From Streptomyces agglomeratus (lineage in GTDB: Bacteria > Actinomycetota > Actinomycetes > Streptomycetales > Streptomycetaceae), in NCBI RefSeq assembly GCF_001746415.1, contig NZ_MEHJ01000001.1:5586501-5650500 (forward strand): DNA of 64,000 nucleotides, given 5' to 3'. The notes below the pieces were generated by a model. The model was not told the origin of the DNA, did not search any database, and saw only the letters and a list, made by a program, of their open reading frames with translations. Below are positions 34,856-45,665 of this stretch, one piece after another; within the stretch, counting starts at the first letter, position 1, and each line of letters opens with the position of its first letter. A program made the position numbers and the translations under genes.

Positions 34856-34903
34856 AAGAAATCCGGTGGATTTCCCGCAGGTTAGCGGAGTGTGTCACAA
34901 GGG

Positions 34904-34932
34904 TTGACCCCGCAGGTGAGGGCTCGTACGGT
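34904..34932 (+). promoter_or_regulatory. Vegetative-type promoter of the amylase gene
   Basis: TTGACC (34904-34909), a 17-base spacer and TACGGT (34927-34932) form a close match to the Streptomyces sigma-HrdB consensus. Transcription should begin near 34940, with CTGCAAG at 34961 downstream as a possible roadblock operator. Confidence 0.7.
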
Positions 34933-35051
34933 CTGCCCCGCAGCAGGTTTTCAACTATTGCTGCAAGAACATTCAAGCCTTGAGGGCAAGGCGCGTTGCC
35001 GCGCGAGGCTGCACCGTCGCACCCGCACCTCCCCCCATGCAGGAGGAAAGA

Positions 35052-36758
35052 ATGGCTCGCAGACCTCTCTCTGCCGCGCTCGCCCTAGCCCTCACGGCCG
35101 GCGTCGGCGCACTGGCCGGCCCCGCCGGGTCCGCCCAGGCCGCACCGCCCGGGACCAAGGACGTCACCGCCGTCCTCTTCGAGTGGAAGTTCGACTCGGT
35201 CGCCAAGGAGTGCACGCGGACCCTCGGACCGGCCGGTTACGGCTTCGTCCAGGTATCCCCTCCGCAGGAGCACATCCAGGGCGGCCAGTGGTGGACCTCG
35301 TACCAGCCCGTGAGCTACAAGATCGCGGGACGGCTCGGTGACCGCGCCGCGTTCGCGAACATGGTCAGCGCCTGCCACGCGGCGGGCGTGAAGGTCATCG
35401 CCGACAGCGTCATCAACCACATGGCGGCCGGCAACGGCACCGGTACCGGCGGCTCGTCGTACGAGAAGTACAACTACCCCGGCACCTACGCGGGCGCGGA
35501 CATGGACGACTGCCGGTCGAACATCACCAACTACGGCGACCGGGGCAACGTACAGAACTGCGAGCTCGTCGGGCTCGCCGACCTGGACACCGGCGAGGAC
35601 TACGTGCGCGGCCGGATCGCGGCCTACCTGAACGACCTGCTCTCGCTCGGCGTCGACGGCTTCCGCATCGACGCGGCCAAGCACATGCCGGCCGCCGACC
35701 TCGCGAACATCAAGACGCGGCTGAACAACCCCGGCGTGTACTGGAAGCACGAGGCCATCCACGGAGCCGGGGAGGCGGTCTCCCCGGGCGAGTACCTGGG
35801 CTCGGGCGACGTGCAGGAGTTCCGGTACGGCCGGGGCCTCAAGCAGGTCTTCAACAACGAGAACCTCGCCAACCTCAAGAACTACGGCGAGGGCTGGGGC
35901 TTCATGGAGAGCGGCAGGTCCGCGGTCTTCGTGGACAACCACGACACCGAGCGCGGCGGCGACACCCTGAACTACAAGGACGGCGCCAACTACACGCTCG
36001 CCAGCGTGTTCATGCTCGCCTGGCCGTACGGCGCCCCGGACGTCCACTCCGGCTACGAGTTCTCCGCCCACGACGCGGGACCGCCCAACGGCGGAACCGT
36101 GAACGCCTGTTACAGCGACGGGTGGAAGTGCCAGCACGACTGGAACGAGATCAAGAGCATGGTCGGCTTCCGGAACGTGGCGCGCGGTCAGGGCGTCACG
36201 AACTGGTGGGACAACGGCGGTGACCAGATCGCGTTCGGGCGCGGCGACAAGGCGTACGTCGCGATCAACCACGAGGGTTCCTCGCTGACCCGCACCTTCC
36301 AGACCTCGCTCGCCGCCGGCACCTACTGCAACGTCCAGCACAACACCGCCGTGACGGTCAACGGCTCCGGCCAGTTCACGGCCACCCTCGGTGCCAACAC
36401 CGCCGTCGCACTCCACGTGAACGCCAGGACGTGCGGCAGTGGCGGCACCGACCCGGTGCCGGTCTCCGCCGGCGCCTCCTTCAACGTCAACGCCACGACC
36501 ACCGTCGGCCAGAACATCTACGTCACCGGCAACCAGTCCGCACTCGGCAACTGGAACACCGCCGGCGCGCTCAAGCTCGACCCGGCGGCCTACCCGGTGT
36601 GGAAGCTCGACGTCTCCATGCCCGCCGGCACGTCCTTCGAGTACAAGTACATCCGCAAGGACGCCTCCGGCAACGTCACCTGGGAAAGCGGCGCCAACCG
36701 TACGGCGACCGTCCCCGCGAGCGGCAAGGTCACGCTGAACGACACCTGGCGCAGCTGA
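35052..36758 (+). CDS. aml: Secreted alpha-amylase (GH13) with C-terminal CBM20 starch-binding domain
   Basis: Extracellular endo-alpha-1,4-glucanase that cuts starch. The 568-residue precursor has a signal peptide ending GSAQA (about residue 31). The GH13 barrel has DSVINHM (region I), [13 protein letters not shown] (nucleophile Asp), KHEAIHGAG (acid Glu) and [10 protein letters not shown] (region IV), followed by an all-beta domain. After a short Gly/Thr/Pro linker the last 100 residues are CBM20: [45 protein letters not shown] precedes the ATG. Its promoter carries MalR-like operators. The pullulanase gene begins 54 bases later, so the two are probably co-transcribed. Confidence 0.96.
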   Translation: MARRPLSAALALALTAGVGALAGPAGSAQAAPPGTKDVTAVLFEWKFDSVAKECTRTLGPAGYGFVQVSPPQEHIQGGQWWTSYQPVSYKIAGRLGDRAAFANMVSACHAAGVKVIADSVINHMAAGNGTGTGGSSYEKYNYPGTYAGADMDDCRSNITNYGDRGNVQNCELVGLADLDTGEDYVRGRIAAYLNDLLSLGVDGFRIDAAKHMPAADLANIKTRLNNPGVYWKHEAIHGAGEAVSPGEYLGSGDVQEFRYGRGLKQVFNNENLANLKNYGEGWGFMESGRSAVFVDNHDTERGGDTLNYKDGANYTLASVFMLAWPYGAPDVHSGYEFSAHDAGPPNGGTVNACYSDGWKCQHDWNEIKSMVGFRNVARGQGVTNWWDNGGDQIAFGRGDKAYVAINHEGSSLTRTFQTSLAAGTYCNVQHNTAVTVNGSGQFTATLGANTAVALHVNARTCGSGGTDPVPVSAGASFNVNATTTVGQNIYVTGNQSALGNWNTAGALKLDPAAYPVWKLDVSMPAGTSFEYKYIRKDASGNVTWESGANRTATVPASGKVTLNDTWRS

Positions 36759-36812
36759 CCGCCCGCCCGTCTCCCCTCCCCGCACTCTCCGCACATCCGA
36801 GGAGTTCTCGCT

Positions 36813-39800
36813 GTGATACGCCCGCCCCTGCGAAGAGCGGCCGTCGGCGTCGTGAGCGTGGCGCTGTGCGCCGCGCTCGCGCCCGCCGTACCGGCCGCCG
36901 CCGCGAAGCCGCCCGCCCCGCCGTCGGACAAGGCGCTCGCCGCCGAGCCCGCGCGGCACGACCTGACCCGGGAGCAGTTCTACTTCGTACTGCCCGACCG
37001 GTTCGCGAACGGCGACGCGTCGAACGACAGGGGCGGGCTCACCGGCTCACGCCTCGAAACGGGCTACGACCCCACCGACAAGGGCTTCTACCAGGGCGGC
37101 GACCTCAAGGGCCTCACCCGGAAGCTCGACTACATCAAGAACCTCGGCACCACCTCCATCTGGATGGCGCCGATCTTCAAGAACAAGCCCGTGCAGGGCA
37201 CCGGCAAGGACGCCTCCGCCGGCTACCACGGCTACTGGATCACCGACTTCACCCAGGTCGACCCCCACTTCGGAACCAACGCCGACCTGGAGACCCTGAT
37301 CGACAAGGCCCATGCCAAGGGCATGAAGGTCTTCTTCGACGTCATCACCAACCACACCGCCGACACCGTCGACTACGCCGAGAAGAAGTACGGCTACCGT
37401 CCCAAGGGCGCGTACCCCTACCTCGACAGGTCCGGCCGGCCCTTCGACGACCGCGAGGGCGTCCCCGCCACCGACGCCGACGCCTTCCCGTACACGCCCC
37501 AGCGGGCCACGGCCGAGAAGAAGGTCCCGGCCTGGCTCAACGACCCGGCGATGTACCACAACCGGGGCGACTCGACCTTCGCGGGCGAAAGCTCCGAGTA
37601 CGGCGACTTCGCCGGGCTCGACGACCTGTGGACCGAGCGTCCCGAGGTCGTCGACGGCATGGCGGATATCTACCGGAAGTGGGTCCGCGACTTCGACATC
37701 GACGGCTTCCGCATCGACACCGTCAAGCACGTCGACCTGGACTTCTGGACCCAGTGGGCCACCGCCCTCGACGCGTACGCGAAGAAGCGGGGACGCGACG
37801 ACTTCTTCATGTTCGGCGAGGTGTACTCCGCCGACACCGAGGTCACCTCGCCCTACGTCACGCGGGGCCGCCTCGACTCCACCCTCGACTTCCCGCTCCA
37901 GGACGCGACCCGCGCGTACGCCTCCCAGGGCGCGCCGGCCGGCCGGCTCGCCAAGGTCTTCGGCGAGGACTACCGCTACACCACCGACAAGGCCAACGCG
38001 TACGAGCAGGTCTCCTTCACCGGCAACCACGACATGGGCCGCATCGGGACGTTCCTCAAGCAGGACAACCCGAAGGCCGGTGACGCCGAGCTGCTCAAGC
38101 GCGCCCGCCTCGCCAACGAGCTGATGTTCCTCTCGCGCGGCAACCCGGTCGTCTACTACGGCGACGAGCAGGGCTTCACCGGCGCGGGCGGCGACAAGGA
38201 CGCCCGTCAGACACTCTTCGCGTCGAAGACGGCCGACTACCTCGACGACGACCAGCTCGGCACGGACCGTACGCACGCCTCCGACGCGTACGACACCACC
38301 CACCCCCTGTACACGTCCATCGCCGAGCTCTCGAAGCTGACGAAGGACCACCCCGCCCTGCGCGACGGCGTACAGCGGCAACTGCTCGCGGAAGACTCCG
38401 TCTACGCCTTCTCCCGTACGGACGCCGAGCGCGGCACCGAGTACGTCGTCGCCGCCAACAACGGACCCGCACCGAAGACCGTCGAGCTGACGGTGGGCAC
38501 GGCGGACACCGGTTTCCGTGCGCTGTACGGCACTTCCGAAGCGGTACGCAGTGACGCCGGCCGGAAGCTGACCGTCACCGTGCCCGCGCTCTCGTCCGTC
38601 GTCCTGCGGGCCGCCCAGCCGCTCCCCGCTCCGGCGGCCGAGCCGGCGCTCACCCTCAAGGCCCCGGCTGCGGGCGCCACCGGCACCGTCGAGATCAGCG
38701 CGGACGTCGACGGCGGGCAGCTGAACCGTGTCGTCTTCGCCGCCCAGACGGGCAACGGCAAGTGGCGCACGCTCGGCTCCGCCGACCACGCTCCCTACAA
38801 GGTCACCCAGTACCTCGGCCGGGACATCGCGGCGGGAACCGCCCTGCGCTACAAGGCGGTCGTCGTCGACCGCGCCGGCCGCACCGCGAGTGCGCTCGCC
38901 TCGACGACGGCCGGCCAGGCCCCCGCGCCTGGTACGCCGACGGCCGTCGAGCGCGATTACGCCGTCGTCCACTACAAGCGCGCCGACGGCGACTACGACG
39001 GACAGCAGCTCAGGTCCGGCGACAAGACCGCCGCCTTCACCGGCCGCGACGCCTACGGCGCCTTCGCGTGGATCAAGCTCGCCCCGGGTGCCTCGTCCTT
39101 CGAGTACACCGTCGAGAAGAACGGCACGGCCGACGGCCCGCAGCGCACCGTAGACCTCGGGAAGACCGGCGAGGTCTGGATCGAGCAGGGCAAGGACGGC
39201 CAGGCCACCAAGGCGCCGGAAGGTGCCTATCCGCCCCAGGACAAGTCCGTGGCCGTGCTCCACTACCAGCGCGCCGACGGCGACTACGACGGCTGGGGGC
39301 TGCACACCTGGGCCGGCGCGAAGGAAACCACCGACTGGTCGAAGCCGCTGATGCCGGTGAAGAAGGACGCGTACGGCGTGACCTACGAGGTCCCGCTCGC
39401 AGCCGGTGCCACCTCGCTCAGCTACATCCTGCACAAGGGCGACGAGAAGGACCTGCCCAGCGACCAGTCCCTCGACCTCGCCACCTTCGGGCACGAGGTG
39501 TGGATGCTGGCGGGGCAGCCGAAGTACCTGCTGCCGCAGAGCGCCGGGGCGGCCTCGCTCGACCTCACCAAGGCCGAGGCGCAGTGGATCGACAAGGACA
39601 CGGTCGTCTGGAAGGTCAAGGCCACCGAGGCCACCAGCCAGCAGCTCGTGTACGCCCGTGGCGGCGGCATCTCCGTCGTCGACGGGGCCCTCTCCGACGA
39701 GGGGCGCTGGCTGCGGCTCACCCCCGCCGCCCTCACCGACGCGCAGAAGGCGAAGTACCCTCACCTCAAGGACCACCCGGCGTTCACCGTCGACCCGCGC

Positions 39801-42131
39801 GACCGGGACCGCGTCCGCGAGTCCCTGCGCGGCCAGATCATCGCCACCCAGCGGGCCGCGAACGGCGCCCTGCTCGCCGCCACCGGCGTGCAGCTGCCCG
39901 GCGTACTGGACGACACCTACAGCGCCGGGGCCACCAAGGCGTCCCTCGGCCCCGTCTTCCGCAAGGGCCGTCCCACCCTCTCCCTCTGGGCCCCCACCGC
40001 CCAGCACGTCGCCCTCGAACTCGACGGCCGCACCGTCCCCATGCGGCGCGACGACCGCACCGGCGTCTGGTCCGTCACGGGCACCGCGTCCTGGACGGGC
40101 AAGCCGTACCGGTACGCCGTGAAGGTCTGGGCGCCCAGCGTCCAGAAGGTCGTCACCAACAAGGTCACCGACCCCTACTCCACCGCGCTGACCGCCGACT
40201 CGGCCCGCAGCCTCGTCGTCGACCTGACCGACCCGAAGCTGGCCCCCAAGGGCTGGTCGACGCTCAAGAAGCCGGCCGCGACCCCGCTGCGCGACGCGCA
40301 GATCCAGGAGCTGCACGTCAGGGACTTCTCCGTCGCCGACCGCACCGCGAAGCACCCGGGGGAGTACCTCGCCTTCACCGACCGCGGCTCGAAGGGCATG
40401 AAGCACCTCGACAAGCTGGCGAAGGCCGGCACCTCCTACGTCCACCTCCTCCCCGTCTTCGACATCGGCACCATTCCCGAGAAGAAGACCGACCAGCAGC
40501 GCCCCGCCTGCGACCTCGCCGTGTACGCGCCCGACTCCGAGGAGCAGCAGGCGTGCGTCGCCAAGGCGGCGGCGAAGGACGCGTACAACTGGGGCTACGA
40601 CCCGCTGCACTACACCGTCCCCGAGGGCTCGTACGCCAGTGACCCCGACGGCACCCGCCGCACGGTCGAGTTCCGGCACATGGTCAAGGGCCTGAACGAC
40701 TCCGGCCTGCGCACGGTCATGGACGTCGTCTACAACCACACGGTCGCCTCCGGCCAGGCGGACAAGTCCGTACTCGACAAGATCGTCCCGGGCTATTACC
40801 AGCGGCTGCTGGCCGACGGCAGCGTGGCCACCTCCACCTGCTGCGCCAACACCGCGCCCGAGAACGCCATGATGGGCAAGCTCGTCGTGGACTCCGTCGT
40901 CACCTGGGCCAAGGACTACAAGGTCGACGGTTTCCGCTTCGACCTCATGGGCCACCACCCGAAGGCGAACATGCTGGCCGTCCGCGAGGCGCTGGACGAG
41001 CTGACCGTGGCCCGCGACGGCGTCGACGGCAAGAAGATCGTCCTGTACGGCGAGGGCTGGAACTTCGGCGAGATCGCCGACGACGCCCGCTTCGAGCAGG
41101 CCACCCAGAAGAACATGGCCGGCACGGGCATCGCCACCTTCTCCGACCGCGCCCGTGACGCGGTGCGCGGCGGCGGGCCCTTCGACGAGGACCCGGGCGT
41201 GCAGGGCTTCGCCTCCGGCCTCTACACCGACCCCAACTCCTCGGCGGCGAACGGCACCGAGGCCGAGCAGAAGGCCCGCCTCCTGCACTACCAGGACCTG
41301 ATCAAGGTGGGCCTGACGGGCAACCTGGCGGCGTACACCTTCACCGACACCGCCGGACGTACGGTCAAGGGCTCCGAGGTCGACTACAACGGCTCACCCG
41401 CCGGTTACGCGGAGGCCCCCGGCGACGCCCTCGCCTACGCCGACGCCCACGACAACGAGACGCTCTACGACGCCCTCGCCTTCAAGCTGCCGCGCGCCAC
41501 CCCGGCGGGCGACCGTGCGCGCATGCAGGTCCTGGCCATGGCGACGGCGGCGCTCTCGCAGGGACCGGCGCTGTCCCAGTCGGGCACGGACCTGCTCCGG
41601 TCCAAGTCGCTCGACCGCAACTCGTACGACAGCGGCGACTGGTACAACGCGATCCACTGGGACTGCCGCGACGGCAACGGCTTCGGCCGGGGCCTGCCGC
41701 CCGCCGCCGACAACAAGAGCAAGTGGTCCTTCTCCAGGCCCCTGCTGACGGCGCCGGCGCTGACCCCGGACTGCGGGGGCATCGAGGGCGCGGCGGCGGC
41801 GTACCAGGACCTGCTGAAGATCCGTACGACGGAGAAGACCTTCAGTCTCGCGTCGGCGGACCAGGTGCAGAAGGCGGTCTCCTTCCCCCTGTCGGGCAAG
41901 GAGGAGACACCCGGCGTGATCACCATGCGCGCCGGCGACCTGGTCGTGGTCTTCAACGCGACCCCGTCGCAGCAGAAGCAGCAGGTCACCGGCCTCGCGG
42001 ACACGCCGTACGCCCTGCACCCGGTGCAGGCGGCGGGCGCGGACGCGACGGTCAGGAAGTCGGCGTACGACCCGGCCACCGGCACCTTCACGGTTCCGGC
42101 CAGGTCGGTCGCCGTCTTCACCAAGGAGTAA
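36813..42131 (+). CDS. Secreted bifunctional alpha-amylase/pullulanase, 1772 residues
   Basis: A very large exported enzyme that should cut both alpha-1,4 and alpha-1,6 bonds of starch and pullulan. Order: signal peptide (1-31); N-terminal GH13 amylase-like domain (about 50-600) with [25 protein letters not shown] and TGNHDMGR; a beta domain; two CBM41-like domains, each starting [13 protein letters not shown] (near residues 714 and 812); a CBM48-type domain (near 1045); a pullulanase GH13 domain with [18 protein letters not shown] (near 1258), [26 protein letters not shown] and AHDNE; and a C-terminal DUF3372-like region. The GTG at 36813 has GAGGAG upstream. It follows the amylase by 54 bases. 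Confidence 0.95.
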   Translation: MIRPPLRRAAVGVVSVALCAALAPAVPAAAAKPPAPPSDKALAAEPARHDLTREQFYFVLPDRFANGDASNDRGGLTGSRLETGYDPTDKGFYQGGDLKGLTRKLDYIKNLGTTSIWMAPIFKNKPVQGTGKDASAGYHGYWITDFTQVDPHFGTNADLETLIDKAHAKGMKVFFDVITNHTADTVDYAEKKYGYRPKGAYPYLDRSGRPFDDREGVPATDADAFPYTPQRATAEKKVPAWLNDPAMYHNRGDSTFAGESSEYGDFAGLDDLWTERPEVVDGMADIYRKWVRDFDIDGFRIDTVKHVDLDFWTQWATALDAYAKKRGRDDFFMFGEVYSADTEVTSPYVTRGRLDSTLDFPLQDATRAYASQGAPAGRLAKVFGEDYRYTTDKANAYEQVSFTGNHDMGRIGTFLKQDNPKAGDAELLKRARLANELMFLSRGNPVVYYGDEQGFTGAGGDKDARQTLFASKTADYLDDDQLGTDRTHASDAYDTTHPLYTSIAELSKLTKDHPALRDGVQRQLLAEDSVYAFSRTDAERGTEYVVAANNGPAPKTVELTVGTADTGFRALYGTSEAVRSDAGRKLTVTVPALSSVVLRAAQPLPAPAAEPALTLKAPAAGATGTVEISADVDGGQLNRVVFAAQTGNGKWRTLGSADHAPYKVTQYLGRDIAAGTALRYKAVVVDRAGRTASALASTTAGQAPAPGTPTAVERDYAVVHYKRADGDYDGQQLRSGDKTAAFTGRDAYGAFAWIKLAPGASSFEYTVEKNGTADGPQRTVDLGKTGEVWIEQGKDGQATKAPEGAYPPQDKSVAVLHYQRADGDYDGWGLHTWAGAKETTDWSKPLMPVKKDAYGVTYEVPLAAGATSLSYILHKGDEKDLPSDQSLDLATFGHEVWMLAGQPKYLLPQSAGAASLDLTKAEAQWIDKDTVVWKVKATEATSQQLVYARGGGISVVDGALSDEGRWLRLTPAALTDAQKAKYPHLKDHPAFTVDPRDRDRVRESLRGQIIATQRAANGALLAATGVQLPGVLDDTYSAGATKASLGPVFRKGRPTLSLWAPTAQHVALELDGRTVPMRRDDRTGVWSVTGTASWTGKPYRYAVKVWAPSVQKVVTNKVTDPYSTALTADSARSLVVDLTDPKLAPKGWSTLKKPAATPLRDAQIQELHVRDFSVADRTAKHPGEYLAFTDRGSKGMKHLDKLAKAGTSYVHLLPVFDIGTIPEKKTDQQRPACDLAVYAPDSEEQQACVAKAAAKDAYNWGYDPLHYTVPEGSYASDPDGTRRTVEFRHMVKGLNDSGLRTVMDVVYNHTVASGQADKSVLDKIVPGYYQRLLADGSVATSTCCANTAPENAMMGKLVVDSVVTWAKDYKVDGFRFDLMGHHPKANMLAVREALDELTVARDGVDGKKIVLYGEGWNFGEIADDARFEQATQKNMAGTGIATFSDRARDAVRGGGPFDEDPGVQGFASGLYTDPNSSAANGTEAEQKARLLHYQDLIKVGLTGNLAAYTFTDTAGRTVKGSEVDYNGSPAGYAEAPGDALAYADAHDNETLYDALAFKLPRATPAGDRARMQVLAMATAALSQGPALSQSGTDLLRSKSLDRNSYDSGDWYNAIHWDCRDGNGFGRGLPPAADNKSKWSFSRPLLTAPALTPDCGGIEGAAAAYQDLLKIRTTEKTFSLASADQVQKAVSFPLSGKEETPGVITMRAGDLVVVFNATPSQQKQQVTGLADTPYALHPVQAAGADATVRKSAYDPATGTFTVPARSVAVFTKE

Positions 42132-42140
42132 CGAGCGCCT

Positions 42141-42172
42141 GCACGGGCCGGGGGTCTGCCCCCGGCCCGTGC
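42141..42172. terminator. Terminator between the amylase-pullulanase and GNAT genes
   Basis: Perfect 14-bp stem GCACGGGCCGGGGG / CCCCCGGCCCGTGC with loop TCTG, 9 bases after the pullulanase stop and 18 bases beyond the end of the convergent GNAT gene. Confidence 0.9.
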
Positions 42173-42190
42173 GGGGGCCGGGGCCCGGAG

Positions 42191-42712
42191 TCAGAGCCGC
42201 CGCTCCAGCAGTGTCACCCCGTAAGAAGCTCCGCCGGGCCCGCCGGCCTTGGCCGGCTGCTCGCCCACCACCCGGTAGCCCGCGGCCTCGTAGTACGTCC
42301 GCAGCCGCGGATTCGACGTCAGGCAGTCGAGCCGGGCCAGTTCCCGCCCGGCCTCCGCGATCCGCCGCTCCGCCTGGGCGAGCATCACACGGCCGAGCCC
42401 CGGGGGCGCGGCCGTGAGGTCGTTCATCAGGCGGTGTATGTACCCGGCGACCGGCGGCCGGGCCCCCCAGGCGGGCTCGTCGTCCCACCACAGCTCGAAC
42501 GCCCCGACCGTCACCCCGCCCGCCTCCGCCAGCCACACCTCCCCTTCCTTGATCCGCAGCCGGAAGTGTTCCTCGTCCTTCCCGCCCGGCTGCCACTGCT
42601 CGATGCCCCGGCTCCGCATCCATCGGGCGGCCCCGTCGTAGAGGTTGACGAGACGGGCGAGGTCGGCACCGGCCCCGGCGTCCGCCATCCGGAAGTGCAC
42701 TTGTGTCGTCAT
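42191..42712 (-). CDS. GNAT family N-acetyltransferase
   Basis: A 173-residue GCN5-related acetyltransferase that transfers an acetyl group from acetyl-CoA to an unknown amine. The acetyl-CoA motif region reads YIHRLMNDLTAAPPGLGRVM (about residues 91-110) and the C-terminal motif LTSNPRLRTYYEAAGYRVVG is typical. The pyrophosphate loop is PPGLGRVML, somewhat divergent from Q/RxxGxG/A. It is a single gene, divergent from the isomerase-like gene. Confidence 0.88.
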   Translation of the reverse strand: MTTQVHFRMADAGAGADLARLVNLYDGAARWMRSRGIEQWQPGGKDEEHFRLRIKEGEVWLAEAGGVTVGAFELWWDDEPAWGARPPVAGYIHRLMNDLTAAPPGLGRVMLAQAERRIAEAGRELARLDCLTSNPRLRTYYEAAGYRVVGEQPAKAGGPGGASYGVTLLERRL

Positions 42713-42772
42713 GCCGATCACCGTAAAGGTGGCCGGGACAGCACCTGAGCGCCCCCACCTGGAGTGTGTGCC

Positions 42773-43126
42773 ATGCCGCAGATCACCGTCGACTACTCCG
42801 ACTCCCTTGCGGACGCCTTCGACCGCCGCGGCTTCGCGCTCGCCCTCCACCCGCTCGTCGCCGACATCGTCGACACCCGGCTCGCCGCCTGCAAGACGCG
42901 CTTTCGCCGCACCGACGACACCGTGGTCGCCGACGAGGCCACCGGCCACGCCCTCGTGCACATAGGCATCGCCCTCCTGCCCGGCCGGACACCCGAGGTG
43001 AAGGCGAAGCTCTCGGCCGCCGCCCTCGACCTCGTCGCCCAGTACGTCCGGCCCGCCGACGGGACGGCGGAGCCGCACCTGTCCGCCGAAGTACGGGACC
43101 TGGAGGCGTCGTACGTCAAGCGCTGA
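42773..43126 (+). CDS. 5-carboxymethyl-2-hydroxymuconate isomerase-like tautomerase
   Basis: A 117-residue protein of the tautomerase superfamily CHMI group. Pro directly after the initiator Met (MPQITVDYSDSL) is the catalytic base in this fold once Met is removed, and ALVHIGIALLPGRTPEVKAK is the second family motif. CHMI acts in homoprotocatechuate degradation, but no other gene of that pathway is near, so the physiological substrate is unsure. It precedes the DUF4230 gene on the same strand by 32 bases. Confidence 0.85.
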   Translation: MPQITVDYSDSLADAFDRRGFALALHPLVADIVDTRLAACKTRFRRTDDTVVADEATGHALVHIGIALLPGRTPEVKAKLSAAALDLVAQYVRPADGTAEPHLSAEVRDLEASYVKR

Positions 43127-43158
43127 GTGACCAAGGGGTACGGGGGAATCCGTACCCC

Positions 43159-43854
43159 ATGACTCTCACCGACGCCGCACAGCGGCGGCCCGGCAAGCCC
43201 CCGCGCCGCACCGGCCTGCCCGGCTGGGCCAAGGTCGCGGGCGTGCTCGCGGTCGTGGTGGCGCTGCTGTTCGCCGGCACCAGGCTCAGTCTGCTGCCGG
43301 GCTTCGACGACTTCTTCGGCGAGGAGACCCACGACCGGTCCGGCCCCGCCCTCCTGAAGTCCATCCAGGACATGAGCCGTTACGAGGCGGCGTCCGGCAA
43401 CTTCCAGGTCGTCGTCGACCTGGAGAAGGACGCCAAGGTCCTCCCGGACGCCGTGCGCGGCACCCGCACACTGTTCGTGGGCGCCGGCACGGTGGGCGCG
43501 TACGTCGACCTCGGCAAGGTGGGCGAGGGGCAGGTCACCGTGAACGAGGACCGCACCGCCGCCACCCTGCGCCTGCCGCACGCGCGGCTCGGCAAGCCGG
43601 CCCTGGACCCGGACCGTTCGTACGCCGTGTCCAAGGAGCGCGGCCTGCTCGACCGGCTCGGGGACCTCTTCTCCGACAACCCGGCCGACGAGCGCGCCGT
43701 CAACCGCCTCGCCGCACGTCACATCGGGGAGGCCGCCGAGGAGAGCGAGCTGACCGCCCGCGCCGAGAAGAACACCACCAGCATGCTCCAGGGCCTGCTG
43801 CACTCACTCGGCTTCAAGGACGTCACCGTCCACTACGGCGACACGGGCCGCTGA
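43159..43854 (+). CDS. DUF4230 family membrane-anchored protein
   Basis: A 231-residue protein: basic N-terminus (RRPGKPPRRTG), one membrane helix (about residues 24-42) and an exported DUF4230 domain with LLKSIQDMSRYEAASGNFQV, GAGTVGAYVDLGKVG and NEDRTAATLRLPHARL. Function of the family is unknown. It probably shares a transcript with the upstream tautomerase. Its 3' end overlaps the convergent TetR gene by 22 bases. Confidence 0.85.
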   Translation: MTLTDAAQRRPGKPPRRTGLPGWAKVAGVLAVVVALLFAGTRLSLLPGFDDFFGEETHDRSGPALLKSIQDMSRYEAASGNFQVVVDLEKDAKVLPDAVRGTRTLFVGAGTVGAYVDLGKVGEGQVTVNEDRTAATLRLPHARLGKPALDPDRSYAVSKERGLLDRLGDLFSDNPADERAVNRLAARHIGEAAEESELTARAEKNTTSMLQGLLHSLGFKDVTVHYGDTGR

Positions 43855-44567
43855 CCGGGCACGGCCTCCGCCGCCGCCCCCGGCGTCAGCGCGGCCAGCC
43901 GCACGATCAGATCGGCGAACAGCCCGTCGGCCGGCTCCAGCGCGAGGATGTCCAGCAGGATGCGGGCCATCTCCTCGTCGTACGCGGCGCTGACGGCCGC
44001 CAGCGCCGCGAAGTCGTGCACCAGCTGCAACTCCAGCTCGGCGCGCGGGATCTCCCGCCCGTCCAGCCAGATCAGCGCCGTCGACTCGGCGAGCGACACC
44101 CACGACCGCACGACCATCGCGAGCCGGGCCGGGGGGTCGGTGATGCCGAGGTGCGCGAGGATCTGCTCGTACGCGGCCTGGCGCACCTCGTCGATCATGG
44201 CGTTCGTCGTCGACGAACCGACGGCCGGGCCGCCGCGCATCAGCGCGGAGAAACCGGGCCCGTGGTCGTCGACGAAGTCGAAGAACCGCCCCATCACGCG
44301 CAACAGGCGTACGCCCAGCGGCCCTTCGCGCGGCTCGACGAACCGCCCGGCGAGCTCGTCGGCCGCCCGCCGCAGCGCGGCCTCGTACAGACTCTGCTTG
44401 CCGGGGAAGTAGTGGTACACGAGCGGCCGCGAGATGCCCGCGGCGGCCGCTATCTCGTCGATCGACACGTCTTCGGGCGAGCGGTGGCTGAACAGCTCCA
44501 GCGCGACACTGATCAGCTGCTGCCTGCGTTCCTCGACGCCCATTCTTCGGCGCACCCCGGTCGTCAT
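43833..44567 (-). CDS. TetR-family transcriptional regulator
   Basis: A 244-residue repressor-type protein with an N-terminal TetR helix-turn-helix: RRQQLISVALELFSHRSPED, VSIDEIAAAAGISRPLVYHY, FPGKQSLYEAAL (about residues 14-67), and a helical ligand-binding domain. The ATG at 44567 is used; an internal Met at residue 9 is an alternative. It is the last gene of a minus-strand run with a reductase and a di-iron-like hydrolase (26-base gap), which it presumably autoregulates. The effector may be a fatty acid or hydrocarbon-like ligand given the neighbours, which is inference. Confidence 0.9.
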   Translation of the reverse strand: MTTGVRRRMGVEERRQQLISVALELFSHRSPEDVSIDEIAAAAGISRPLVYHYFPGKQSLYEAALRRAADELAGRFVEPREGPLGVRLLRVMGRFFDFVDDHGPGFSALMRGGPAVGSSTTNAMIDEVRQAAYEQILAHLGITDPPARLAMVVRSWVSLAESTALIWLDGREIPRAELELQLVHDFAALAAVSAAYDEEMARILLDILALEPADGLFADLIVRLAALTPGAAAEAVPGQRPVSP

Positions 44568-44593
44568 ACGAGCAGCGTAACCGCCACCGCCCG

Positions 44594-45664
44594 CTACAGA
44601 TCCAGCACCAGCCGGTCCCCGTACGCCCGCGAGACACAGATCAGCATGGAGTCGTCGCGCTCCGAGTCCGTCAGCAGCTCGTCGCGGTGATCGATCTCGC
44701 CCTCCAGGACGCGCTGTTGGCACGTACCGCAGAAGCCCTGCTCGCAGGAGTACGAGACGTCCGGGACCTCGGGGCGGACCGCCGCCAGGACCGTACCGCC
44801 CGCCGGGACGCTCACGGTGCGGCCGGTGCGCCGCAGTTCCACCTCGAAGGCACCGCCGGCGGCGGACGCACCCGGGGCGAAGCGCTCCAGGTGGAGGGTG
44901 CATCCGGCGGGGACGGCCGCGGTCACGGCGGCCATCAGCGGCTCGGGGCCGCAGCAGTAGACGGCCGTGCCCCCGGCGATGCCCGCGAGGGCGGCCGGTA
45001 CGTCGGGCAGGCCGTCCTCGTCCTCGGCGACGATCGTCACGCGCTCCGGCCCGGCCAGCTTCTCGATCTCCCCGAGGTACGGCATCGAGGCGCGGCTGCG
45101 GCCTCCGTAGAGGAGCTTCCAGTCCGCACCGGCGGCCTCGGCGGCGCGCAGCATCGGCAGGACGGGCGTGATGCCGATGCCGCCGGCGACGAAGACGTAG
45201 GAGGCGGCGCCGGTCAGCGGGAAGCGGTTGCGGGGGCCGCGTATCTCCACCTCCGAGCCCTCGTGGAGCTGCTCGTGCACTTCGCGGGAGCCGCCCCGGC
45301 CGTCCTCGACGAGCCGGGTGGCGAGGGTGTACGTGCTCCGGTCGGCCGGGTCGCCGCACAGCGAGTACTGGCGTACCTGGCCGGAGGGCAGCACCAGGTC
45401 GACGTGCGCGCCGGGGTCCCAGGCCGGGAGGTCGGCCGTGTCGAGGGCCTCCAGGTGCAGCTCGACGACGCCCTCGGCCGGTGCGCTGCGGCCGGTGACG
45501 AGCAGGCGCAGGGCGGAGGGGGAGCGGGAGGCGCGGGCGCCGGAGACGGGGTTCTCCAGGGCGGGCATCGGCCAGAGCGGGGAGCGCCGGATGCGGCGGC
45601 GCAGGGCCCGCCGGGCCAGCAGGGCGGCACCGGCGGCGAGGGCGATCGTGCGTACGCGGGGCAT
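44594..45664 (-). CDS. Ferredoxin-NAD(P)H oxidoreductase (PDR/VanB type: FAD, NAD, 2Fe-2S)
   Basis: A 356-residue electron-transfer protein: hydrophobic/basic N-terminus (1-30), FAD-binding barrel with RQYSLCGDP, NAD-binding domain with VFVAGGIGITPVLPMLRAAE, YGGRSRASMPYL and YCCGPEPLM, and a C-terminal plant-type ferredoxin with SYSCEQGFCGTCQQRVLEG (C-x4-C-x2-C) and the fourth Cys in MLICVSR. It would pass electrons from NAD(P)H to an oxygenase or desaturase-like partner, most likely the di-iron-like protein just upstream, whose stop lies one base before this ATG. GGAGGTG precedes the ATG at 45664. Confidence 0.93.
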   Translation of the reverse strand: MPRVRTIALAAGAALLARRALRRRIRRSPLWPMPALENPVSGARASRSPSALRLLVTGRSAPAEGVVELHLEALDTADLPAWDPGAHVDLVLPSGQVRQYSLCGDPADRSTYTLATRLVEDGRGGSREVHEQLHEGSEVEIRGPRNRFPLTGAASYVFVAGGIGITPVLPMLRAAEAAGADWKLLYGGRSRASMPYLGEIEKLAGPERVTIVAEDEDGLPDVPAALAGIAGGTAVYCCGPEPLMAAVTAAVPAGCTLHLERFAPGASAAGGAFEVELRRTGRTVSVPAGGTVLAAVRPEVPDVSYSCEQGFCGTCQQRVLEGEIDHRDELLTDSERDDSMLICVSRAYGDRLVLDL

Positions 45665-45665
45665 C

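Larger units (their letters stand above)
34644..35051 (+). promoter_or_regulatory. Intergenic region upstream of the alpha-amylase gene
   Basis: About 400 bases without a gene. The left half (34660-34800) is very GC-rich and hairpin-forming, for example CCCGACC / GGTCGGG at 34741-34759, probably terminating the LacI transcript. The right half is AT-richer and carries the operators and promoter listed separately. AGGAGG lies six bases before the amylase ATG. Confidence 0.7.

Noticed and set aside
37047..41288. Open frame of 1413 codons on the minus strand opposite the amylase-pullulanase
   Set aside because: It is a shadow of the high-GC coding strand: Val/Gly/Arg/Ala-rich, no domain, no signal, and the plus strand encodes a complete two-enzyme protein with all motifs.
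42773..43126. Homoprotocatechuate degradation pathway
   Set aside because: Only the CHMI-like tautomerase is present; no dioxygenase, dehydrogenase or hydratase of the pathway is nearby.
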